Positions 45,401-57,400 of a DNA stretch of 64,000 nt are shown here, in pieces (position 1 is the stretch's first letter; each line of letters starts with the position of its first letter). Source of the DNA: Lamellibrachia satsuma. Lineage: Eukaryota > Annelida > Polychaeta > Sabellida > Siboglinidae. The stretch spans positions 4,611,501 through 4,675,500 of the forward strand of contig BSQZ01000006.1 of assembly GCA_033239005.1 (NCBI GenBank), read 5' to 3'. Made by a program: the position numbers and the translations under genes. The notes below the pieces were generated by a model. That model did no database searches. It was not told the DNA's origin and worked only from the letters and a program-made list of their open reading frames with translations.

Positions 45401-48400
45401 ATCGTTTGTATTTGCATCTTGCCCACGTTGAGACTAATGGCAACCGATCAGACAGACTCTCCTTTCGATAGTCATTCTACAACTTTGACTCAATCTTCTA
45501 ACGTTAAAATATTCCGCTTTCGACTCAACATTTTCTTTCTCAAAACTTTTGATATTCGCGTAACAAAAAGTGCTGCTACCTATTGGAAGGTCATTCAGAT
45601 AGTCATTCGACACAGGTGAAATCCGAATCGATATGACCGTTGATCATGTTCTCTAGGTAGTCGTTAACGAGGGGTGATTTATACAGCGTAGGCAGTCCGC
45701 AATAAAAAAGGGTCGGCAAATGCAGGTGGTCATTGAACAGGGTGGTCGTTGAACAGGGTAGTCGTTCACCATGGGTTATACTGTATACATAGTTATTACT
45801 AATCTAAACCTTGTTTGATGATGCATAATACCATGTTTCTGAAAAGTGACTGCTAGTATTTCTTAATGCCATGTTTTGTCATCATCATGTTGTGGCTAAC
45901 AGTATCAGATACCACAGAGTTTGTTGTATTCCATAATAACCAAATAAAATACAACACATAAGTTAGATTTAATATCATTATCCTAGCATCTTGTAGTGTA
46001 TATAGCTAGAAATACATTAGCAAATACATCTAAAAATACAGTGTGGAACCAGCTATGTGTGTTTGCGGACATTCATATTTTAAGCATACCCAGTTTAGAT
46101 CAGATCCAATTATTAATTACTAATTGGCTATGCAACCTCTGTGCACTGAAGCATTTCTGAACATAGGGTGATATTGGGTCTATAGACATTTGTCTGCCAG
46201 CAACTGAATTAGTAGAAATTAGTTTTCAATGCAGGAAATTGGGAAGTGACTAGTTAATATTCACAATGAGGTTAACTGAGAAGATTAGAATACTGCTTGA
46301 AACCACCTTCACTGTACGCCTGATCATGACATCGCACAAAACAAACCCCTCTGTCTGTTCATTCAGTCTACACAGTGTGACCATAGCTGGATACTTTCAG
46401 GAGAGAATGTAGATTCCAGTCCTGTTGACTTGAGTTGTAGGGGCTGACTTGAGTCACCCATTTTCATGACTTGTGATTTTGACTTGGAATTCAGAGAAAT
46501 GACTCCAAACTTGACGGTTATTGACTTGAGACTTCACTTGTCAGTTTCTGACTTGTGGCTCGAAATGTATGCAAAACGAGTTCATGTTGTTGTGACAAGT
46601 TCATGTTGTTGTGACAAGACATACTGAATACAATAATTAGTCAGTACTTATTACGATTGGCGGAGCAGCATCCGCCTGAATTTACTGCTAAAAATTACCA
46701 CACAAATGACAATTATGGCGTTTGGTGAACCCTGGTGACTTGTGACATAGAATTCACAGAGATGGCTGGAGACTTCACTTGGATGTCACTGACTTGCAGG
46801 TCAATAACTTGAGTCTTGATTTGACTTGCCAGTTTGTGACTTGCCAACAAGTATGGTAGATTTTCGGTGATTCAAAACAGCTAGCCCACTTAGCAAGTCT
46901 GGCCAAGACAGAGCCGTACCCTAGTCCCAGGATACAACACAACATTTACCCTGTTGCACCATGCTAGTCCCAGGATACAACACAACTTTCACCCTATCAC
47001 ACCATGCTAGTCCCAGGATACAACACAACTTTCACCCTATCACACCATGCTAGTCCCAGGATAGCTAGTCCCAGGATACAACACAACTTTCACCCTATCA
47101 CACCATGCTAGTCCCAGGATACAACACAACTTTCACCCTATCACACCATGCTAGTCCCAGGATACAACACAACATTCACCCTATTGCACCATGCTAACCC
47201 CAGGATACAACACAACATTCACCCTATTGCACCATGCTAACCCCAGGATACAACACAACATTCACCCTATTGCACCATGCTAACCCCAGGATACAACACA
47301 ACATTCTCCCTGTTGCACCATGCTAACCCCAGGATACAACACAACATTCACCCTATTGCACCATGCTAACCCCAGGATACAACACAACATTCTCCCTGTT
47401 GCACCATGCTAACCCCAGGATACAACACAACATTCACCCTATTGCACCATGCTAACCCCAGGATACAACACAACATTCTCCCTGTTGCACCATGCTAACC
47501 CCAGGATACAACACAACATTCTCCCTGTTGCACCATGCTGGACTTCTCCATATTTAGTAACCCGGCACTTACTGTTTTTTCCGTCTCATTTCTTGTATAG
47601 CAGCAATCTCTGACTCAGTCTTTTTGACGAACTCGTGATAGAGAATGTCACCTTCACACATTCCTTCCTGGATCTTCACAAGTTGTAGGGACAGCCGCGG
47701 ACCAATCTCTGTCAATCTGCAAGATGAAGACTAGTCTAACAATAGGTTCACGCTGAACGTCTTTCATACAATTACAGTTGAACCTCACTTTACGGTCCCC
47801 TCACTAATACAGTCACCTTGCCTTTACAGTGGTAGAAATTAACTCTCCTGGGCAGTGGACCACAGGACCTCCACCTCTGGAAATCTGGTGGTCCTGCCAA
47901 ATTTCTGGTGGTCCATATCAGATTTAATGAAATGAAGGTTGTTGTTATTACCGATATAAAATTATCACAGAATAAAAAAACTTGCATCACGATGATTTCA
48001 ATTTAAAATTGGATGTGGCAATTTTTGCTATGCTCAACATGAAAAAATGTGGAGAGAACTTTGCCTAGGAGTTCGATATTCTAAATCAATAAGAATTATT
48101 TCATCAATTGATTGCAAAAGACGAAATGACGTTTTGCAAAAACATTAAGCTACCGCACAATTCCTATGGTCCTACGGAGTTCGGAAGCCACATTGACACT
48201 GTATGGCAAGACGCAACGGATTTATTAAATAAAGTATTTTTATGCAAAACAAGTTATCGCCAATTTGTGTGTTTCTATATAAATCATGTGTTCTATTGCA
48301 CATAGTTAATCGATAGATAGAAAAACCGTTATTTCAAGTCATTATCGTGGCGTATATATATCGCGTTTTGTGGCAAAACACTTTTACCTCCACCACTATC

Positions 48401-51400
48401 AACTAGATGGCAGCACAAAACTCGTTTTAACTCGGTTGACATGATTTTGGCACATACACGCTTCAAATGTTGCGTTAACAGGGCTGGGTCCAATTACAAA
48501 AAATCAAATCAATTAAAATTACTTAAAAAAAAAGTTTGGTTCAATTACAAATACACTTCTAAAATTTTTAAATCAATTACAATTACACCATTTCAATTAT
48601 AATTACAATTGTATTATGCAGAACCATTTATTAATTATGTAGCGCGTTGCACTTGTTATATCTGAATATTCCTTTGATTATATGAGCAGGTCCTGCAGGT
48701 GTTATAGTTAAGATCTTGATTTTCAATTTGTGTGAAAAAGTATTTATATTTTTGTAGAGTTTTTTCTGGTAGTTTGTTATAGAAAACTGCCATATGAGTT
48801 GTAGTGTGTCAATCACCCACCTGATGGCGCTTTTGGCTGTTTTCATGTTTCCACGTCCTGCGAGTGTCTGAGGCAGTTCTACCTCATTGTGTGGTCCATC
48901 CAACTCTGCTTCGCTCTCTGACAGATTCCCGCCCCTGAACACATGCAGAAATTCTTAATACTTCATTATGACACGGTCCCCAATGCTGAAGAGGGGCTTG
49001 CTTGATGCTTGATAAGAAACTCCCCAAAACAGCCGATCACAACTAACCTGGGAGGTAGTAGTGACTCTGTGGGGCGCAGAGAGTGCACAAAAGGTTTTCT
49101 CCATTTCCCTGTGTGAGATCTTTTACTTCCCCTACCATAGACGCCAGACAGAACGTACCAACAGGTTTCAGTGTCTCTCCCGACAGACACAAGTAATGTG
49201 CTGTGAACGAAATTACACAAGTTTCGAAACGGCAGGAGGTGGACTGGAACCCTGATCCCTCGATTGACAGTCTGGTGCTTAAACCTCTAAACCACAGTGT
49301 ACCATAATATTAGCGTGTTGGTGTTTTGCTTTTCAACAAGTCTTGCAGTAGACAAATGTGAGGTCATCTGCAAACATTCCCAGTAGGTTAACTACCAGGT
49401 ATTTATGATGTGTATGTATTTTGACCTGTTAATGCTACAGCCAAGACTGGTAGTCAGCAACGTGACAACCGGACCAAACTGCGATGTTTATATTCAACAA
49501 ATCCAGAGGAGCCAAGTTAAATAGTTAGGAGGAGGAAGGTGTGGAAAGGGGTATTTCCCCTCCCACAATTCAATTTGTTGTTGTTGAAAAATAGACGGTC
49601 CGAAGAGATAATTTCATGCATTCTGTAGCCACTTTTTATATAGAAAATATGGAACTGTTTCAAGAAGGAGAAGCAGATGTGGAAAAATTAGCAGAAAGAA
49701 AATCTCATTCTCAAAGCAGGAGACTTGGTGCCTCTGCAAACTGAGACCAATAAAACTTTGGAGGAAGTTGTGGTCTCTGGTTGGGCCTTTACAACAAGTG
49801 CTTCCAAGATGAATTACCTACAATTTACATACAATTACAACAGACATTTTGTCAATGATGCATAAGTGAAATAGAAATGTACCAAATAACCAACTGTAGT
49901 GGAGCCTTTGAAAGTATGATCAATTGTAGGGCTAGTCAAATCAGTTCCTGTTTTAATTTTAAACAAAATTAACGTCTGTAAAAAAGTGAAAGAAAGACAA
50001 CCAATCAACAACAACCTTTATACAGTACATACTTCATCAGATATTCACTGATGTCGTTGTAGTGGCCCAGATCTGGGATCTTGCCACGAACAACCTTCTT
50101 GACACCACGACTCATGCCAACTGGAACAGCCCGTATGTTGCTGCAAAAGACACCACGGCAACAGTAACACAGCGCAGGGCAATAGGACAAACCTAAAGTC
50201 AGAAACAAAATTAACTTATATACAGTGAAATTTTTTCAGTGATGACATGTAAAGAAGTACATTTACTTTGTTACAGTACTTAAGTGGATTTTTTATGTAC
50301 TTGTAATGAAGTACATTTTTGGGTGTTTACTTTTACTTGTTACAAAGTACTTTTTATCAGTACTTCAAAAGTTTTGCAATACTTTATTTTGCCGATATTT
50401 TCACGCTTTCCGTTGTCCTAACGGCAGCGATGGAGCAGAAACACCGGGAGAAGGCCACATCCTGCATCGCTCTCGTTGATGCCCTGCTAGCAGGGATCAG
50501 AAAGCGTTTTGCTACTGCTCTGGCTGACAAGCAGGCAATCGCTGCTGCAATTCTACATCCAATCTTCACCACCAACTAGCCTGCCGACACATCAATGTTG
50601 GAATCATGTATGTAACAGTCTAGTTGAATTGGGAAATATTTCTACATGTTGGAACTTATTACACATTTGTTATTTCCAGCATATATGTGTGGTGACTGCA
50701 TCTGTTTTTCAGAATGTATCATTGAATAGCTCTGTGTTTATGTATTTCTTCCATGTGTGTGATTGATGTAGGAGTGTCACCAGAATTACATGTTTTTTTA
50801 CATTTTAGGTGTTATTTATTTTATTTGTAGGGCTGTAGTGCATAAGTGGCTGAATTGATAGTTGTTGCCTTTCCCTGACATGACATAAGTGGCTGAATGG
50901 ATAGTTGTTGCCTTTCCTGACATGACCTAAGTGGCTGAATGGATAGTTGTTGCCTTTCCTGACATGACCTAAGTGGCTGAATGGATAGTTGTTGCCTTTC
51001 CTGACATGACCTAAGTGGCTGAATGGATAGTTGTTGCCTTTCCTGACATGACCTAAGTGGCTGAATGGATAGTTGTTGCCTTTCCCTGACATGACATAAG
51101 TGGCTGAATGGATAGTTGTTGCCTTTCCTGACATGATACAAGTGGCTGAATGGATAGTTGTTGCCTTTCCTGACATGACATAAGTGGCTGAATGGATAGT
51201 TGTTGCCTTTCCTGACATGACATAAGTGGCTGAATGGATAGTTGTTGCCTTTCCTGACATGACATAAGTGGCTGAATGGATAGTTGTTGCCTTTCCTGAC
51301 ATTACATAAGTGGCTGAATGGATAGTTGTTGCCTTTCCTGACATTACATAAGTGGCTGAATGGATAGTTGTTGCCTTTCCTGACATTACATAAGTGGCTG

Positions 51401-54400
51401 AATGGATAGTTGTTGCCTTTCCTGACATTACATAAGTGGCTGAATGGATAGTTGTTGCCTTTCCTGACATGACATAAGTGGCTGAATGGATAGTTGTTGC
51501 CTTTCCTGACATTACATAAGTGGCTGAATGGATAGTTGTTGCCTTTCCTGACATGACACAAGTGGCTGAATGGATAGTTGTTGCCTTTCCTGACATGCTT
51601 TGATTGTGTTGGCTGATTTTGTTTTTCACATTCAAATATTTAAGTATTTTATATTCTGCTTATATGTGATACATTTGAATATACTGATACACTGATCACT
51701 TAAACCAGTATTTAGCTGCCGGCCTTGTAGGCCACCACATCCACCTGTCATCACTGAATGCCTGGCCACAGTCATTGTTTGTCGAACTGAACACTCCTTT
51801 GGCAGCCAGTGCTGCATGCAAGCACCTGCTTAGTGCGGCAGGCCTGATCTTCACGCCAAGACGTCCTTGTCTTCGTGACACCAACTTTGAAATTCAATTG
51901 TTGCTGAGACTATACAAAACGTTTGTGTGACACCAGGGCTGGGTCCAATTACACAAAATTATATCAATTACAATTACATTAATTGTTTTTATTTCAATTA
52001 CAATCATAATTTTCCAAATCAATTACAATTACACTGTTTCAATTTCAATTACATTATGCGGAACCAAATATATTCAGCATTTGTTAATTATGTATTTTTG
52101 CGCGTTTTGCTGAATTTCAATATTTTGTACACAATTGATAAACAAATATAACGGTAATGTCCTTGTGTGCCTGACGGCTGGCACAGGGAGTGACTGAGTC
52201 CGTGTATGGGGGGAAGGGTAACATGTCACCCTTCCCTCCATGTAGCCCCTCCCCTTGTGTTACCTATCCCCCATGACATGTTACCCCTCCTCCATGTAAC
52301 CCCTTCCCCGTGCTACCCCTCCCCCTTGTTACCCCTCCCCCATGTTACCCCTCCCCAATGTTACCCTTTCCCCAATGTAACAAATTTTGTGTAGTGTTGC
52401 ATGTCAATGCTTTGAGATGATGATTTAACAATTGTGTTGACCTACTAGTGTCTGAAGTCAACTGTCTTAGTCTCAACGTTGTAGTTCAACAGCACACATC
52501 TTCTGATGTCATTCAGCTTCACCTGTTAAAGAAATCATGACATTGCACACTGTGCTGCTGAATAACATGGAATAATAATAGTCAGGAAAAAAAAATGTTG
52601 GCATGGCTCTTTTGAAATCATTCCCAAAAAGATGAGATACCGTACATACGACACACATTCGAACGGTCCCCTCCAATAAAGAATCCTGCTTACGTCACTG
52701 GTTACTTTTTAGGTTGAGTGGATAATTTTGTAGGGTGTGGCATGATCTATTGTAATAATACGGGGGAGAATATCTCGGGGAGACACCCTCATGGCGAGGT
52801 GAATAAAGTACCGGTTGATTTACGAACTTGTATTGTATGCTGTATTGTATGCTAACCAGAAAACACTACATGGTATCAGAAGTGAGATGGCAACACCGGC
52901 CTACCAAATTGCGCCACCGGCGCCTATGGACTTCGCAAAGCCTGAGGAATGGCCAAAGTGGATCCGTCGATTCGAGCGATTTCGGCAGGCGTCAGGGCTG
53001 TCAGGAAAACCCGATGCCGACCAGGTAAATACACTGATTTACAGCATGGGAGACGAAGCGGATGACATATTGGCATCGCTGAGTTTTAGTCCGGATGACA
53101 GCAACACCAGCACGTTTGAAGTAGTCAAAGACAAGTTTGATAGCTATTTCGTTGGCACGAGGAATGTAATATATGAAAGGGCGAAGTTTAATCAGCGACA
53201 ACAACAGACCGGTGAATCTGTAGACGCGTTCGTCACGGACCTGTACAAGCTAGTCGAACACTGTGAGTACGGGGCGCTGAAGGATGACATGATACGCGAT
53301 AGAATTGTTGTTGGCTTGCGTGATGAACAGTTATCCGAGAAGCTACAACTAGACGCAAAGCTTACTCTGAAGAGAGCGGTTGATCACGCACGTCAAAAGG
53401 AGGCCGTCGAAAACAACAAACTGTAGTGCGAAGTAGTCCGCAAGAGGCGCGATGAATATCGACAGCATGCAGTCACGGTCGCAAGATGGTGCCACGAACG
53501 TCGACGCTATGCAATCCAGGCCGTATCGTGGTCCGTTTGAGCGCAGACCGAGAGCGGCGTTACAACAAGGGAAACAGACGTCGTACACCGCGTCTTCGTA
53601 TCAGACCAACCAGCCATGCAGACGATGTGGCAGGCAGTCACATCAGAAACAATACTGCCCAGCGAAAGAATCAAAGTGCCACCAATGTTCAAAGACAGGC
53701 CACTTTGCTTCAGTTTGCTTGTCCAAAAAAATTGGTGCACTGTGCGATGATGGCAATGACACAGAATACACATTCCTAGGCTCAGTCGCTGACAACAAAT
53801 CAAACCAACAGTGGTTGATAACACTGAAAATGGGGGGGTCACGTGTTAAATTTTCGCATTGACACCGGTGCAGACGAAACAGTGATTCCTGAACAGTTGT
53901 ACAATGAACTGATAGGTGTGAACCCGCTCCGAAAGGCTAATAAGAAACTCTTGGGGTTGGCAACAACGGTTTGCTGGCAGTTGTGGGAATGTTCACAACG
54001 GTGCTACAAGGGAAGACTACAGCCACAAAGCAGAACATATACGTCGTCCGGGGCATACACAAGGCGCTTCTAGGCAACCCTGCAATAGACGCGCTGCGGT
54101 TGATCAGCCGAGTGGAGTCGGTAGAAGGGGCAACAGATGAGTATCACAGAGAATTTCCGGATATCTTCAACGGCCTCGGCAAGATGGAAGGGCCGTACAC
54201 GATCACACTGAAGGAGAGCGCGCAGCCTTTCGCCGTCAATGTGCCGAGACGTGTGGCCCTACCATTGATGAAGAAAACGAAAAGAGAACTGAAGAGGATG
54301 GAAGCTTTGGGCGTCATCAGTAAAGTCGAACAGCCAACTGATTGGTGCGCGCCCATGGTGGTTGTCCCGAAATCACAAGACGATGTCAGGATCTGCGTCG

Positions 54401-57400
54401 ACCTAACAAAACTAAATGAAAGTGTACGTCGGGAACGAGATGAGATGCCTTGGTCGACTATACCCTGGGACAGCTAGCAGGTGCCAAGATATTCTCAAAA
54501 CTGGACGCAAACTCTGGGTTTTGGCAAGTCCCGTTGTCTGAAGAATCGACTCTGCTGACAAGCGTTTATCACACCGTTCGGTAGATTCGCCTTCAGAAGG
54601 CTACCCTTCGGCATTTCGTCAGCACCAGAGCACTATCAACGGCGAATGTCGGCAATCCTGGAGGGATACCTGGCATCCTATGTCAAATGGATGATGTACT
54701 TGTCTTCGGTGCCACTCAGCCACAACACGATCAGCGCCTACGAGGTTCTTTCGAGGCTGCAGCAGGCCAAGGTGACACTGAACACGAAGAAGTGTCAATT
54801 CTCAGTTCAACACGTGACGTTCTTGGGCCAGATAATTGACGCGTCGGGAATACACCCAGACAGAGAGAAGATCAGGGCGATTCTCGACATGCCTGAACCA
54901 GTCGATGTGAGCGGAGTCCGTCGATTTCTGGGAATGGTCAACCAGCTGGGGAAGTTTACGCCACACCTAGCTGAAATCACGAAACCGATGCGCGACCTTC
55001 TGTGCAAGAAGAATGACTGGACCTGGGGCCATGATCAGCAGCGGTGCTTCAAGCGGTTGAAAGAGAGCATTACATCAACACCAATACTGGCTCTGTTCGA
55101 CGCAAAGCAGGAAACGACACTATCTGCAGACGCGTCCTCACACGGCCTAGGAGCAGTACTTCTACAGAGACAACCAGATGGTAAACTTCAGCCAGTCGCA
55201 TATGCCTCCAGATCCATGTCGAGCACGGAACAACGCTATGCCCAAATAGAAAAGGAAGCACTCGCCACGACGTGGGCTTGTGAGCGATTCAGCGACTTCC
55301 TTCTGGGGAAAACATTTCACGTCGAGACCGACCACAAGCCTCTCGTGTCACTTCTGGGACAGAAGACACTTGATCAGCTGCCGCCCAGGATTCAGCGCTT
55401 CAGAATGAGGCTGATGCGATTCAACTATAGTATCGCACATGTAGCCGGCAAGGACTTGGTTACGGCTGATACGCTGTCACGAGCACCCATTGTGGAGCAC
55501 AGACAATCGCAAGATGTAAGCTTCGAGCAGGACTGCCAAGCATACGTCAATGCAGTTTTGAAGACACTTCCCATTACCGAGAAGCGCCTACTCGAACTGA
55601 AGCAGGCCCAGATGGACGACGCCACCTGCCAACGCATCCAGACTTACTGCCAGCAAGGATGGCCCGACAGGGCGAGACTGAGGCCGGACGAGAAGGTCGC
55701 TGCGGAGCTCACTGTGCAACAAGGCTTGCTGCTGAAGGGGAGTCGCCTCGTCATTCCGCTGGCAATGCGACCATCGATACTGGAGAAGATCCACGAAGGA
55801 CACCAAGGTATCACTAAATGCAGAGAACGGGCGAAGCAATCAGTTTGGTGGCCGGGTCTGAGCAAACAGATCGAAGACTTGGTGGAGAGGTGCGACAGAT
55901 GCGCCAAAGAACGAGTAAATCAAGCAGAGCCGATGATACCATCTGATGTTCCAGAACGCCCATGGCAGAAGGTTGGCTCTGACCTCTTCGAACTAAACGG
56001 TTCACCATACTTACTTGTTGTCGACTATCTGTCGGCGTTCGTTGAGATCTCCAAACTGAGCAGCACGACGTCGGCTTCCATCGTGAACCACATGACATCA
56101 ATGTTTGCACGTCATGGCGTCCCTGAAGTTGTGGTCACAGACAATGGTCCCCAGTACGCATCAGATACATTCAGGAGGTTTGCTGCAGCGAGGGGCTTTC
56201 TGCACACGACAAGCAGCCCTCGGTTCCCTCAGTCAAATGGTGAAGCTGAACGAGCCGTGAAGACCCTAAAATGTCTACTGGCGAAGAGCGACAACCCGTA
56301 CGACACACTTCTCGCGTATAGGTCGACGCCCTTGAGCAATGGTTACAGCCCAGCTGAGCTACTGATGGGGCGGAAGCTTCGGACGCCAATACCGACGATA
56401 CCAACCTTACTAGAACCACAGTGGTCGCATCTACGAGGAGCGAGGAAGTCGCGGCTTGAGATAAAGAATCGACAGAAAAGTCATTCGACAAGCGCCATCG
56501 AGCAGTCCACTTGAGACGACTGATGCCGGGAGAGCATGTGTGGGTCACTGACATGGACCGGCGAGGCACCGTGCTAAAAGAGGTCGGCTCACAGTCGCCC
56601 GGTCGTACATCGTGAGGACACACCAAGGCGACGTTCGGCGCAATCGGCGTCACCTGAATCCTACTCCGTCTGCGCCGCCGTATGACACGGCAACACTGGA
56701 TCTCGAAATCCCGATAGCGAGGACGGAGAAGATGGCAACCCGGGCGAAGCCGCAGCACAGCCAGATCGACCAGTGGCAGGCGTAGCCCCGAGACGGAATC
56801 CTGCAAGAGAGGAAGCTGCCGTCCCACCTGAGCGATTACGATGTCGCTGTGTAACCTGGTCATGTGCTGGTAACCTCTGACCAAATATGAGAAAGGAGGA
56901 TGTGGCATGATCTATTGTAATAATACGGGGGAGAATATCTCGGGGAGAGACACCCTCATGGCGAGGTGAATAAAGTACCAGTTGATTTACGAACTTGTAT
57001 TGTATGCTGTATTGTATGCTAACCAGAAAACACTACATAGGGTACAAAGTTTAGTTTTGGTTTCAGCCTTTCAGGTGTTTGATGTTTTACTTGATGTTAC
57101 ACAATCATTTCTTTTATTCACAGTTTGTACTTGCTAACCTTGACATAAACTACAGTGGTGCAATATGTGGCAAATTCAGTTGAACAGTGTCAATCAAGTG
57201 CGCCTGTGTCAGCTCCCTGTCTGGGAAATAGGTCAGGCATCCTTGGGACATTGTTACATTGTAGTTAGGATTCTTCTCAGAGAATTTACATTGTAATCTC
57301 TTGGTTATGCACTCTGAATGCTCTAGCCTCTATGACTATGAGTGTTAAAATCATGCATCAATGAAAAATTAATTTCACCATGAAGGACTTCTGAATGGAT

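Larger units (their letters stand above)
52736..57037 (+). mobile_element. Ty3/Gypsy LTR retrotransposon, recently inserted but frameshifted
   Basis: The 5' LTR is 52736-52870 and the 3' LTR 56901-57037, both TG...CA. They differ by one substitution and a 2-bp indel. Target duplication TAGGG lies at 52731-52735 and 57038-57042. A primer-binding-like TGGTATCAGAAG follows the 5' LTR, and a polypurine tract GAAAGGAGGA precedes the 3' LTR. Gene order is gag, protease, RT, RNase H, integrase, as in Ty3/Gypsy. The element lies antisense in a PPAN intron. About eight frame changes break gag-pol. Confidence 0.96.

Noticed and set aside
50805..51635. 276- and 246-residue repetitive minus-strand frames
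   Set aside because: By-products of the 42-bp minisatellite in a PPAN intron; no start context or homology.
53424..53470. Programmed frameshift between gag parts of the Gypsy element
   Set aside because: No slippery sequence is evident, and the many other random indels make decay the simpler explanation.
56171..56908. 245-residue minus-strand frame
   Set aside because: Antisense shadow of the Gypsy integrase region.
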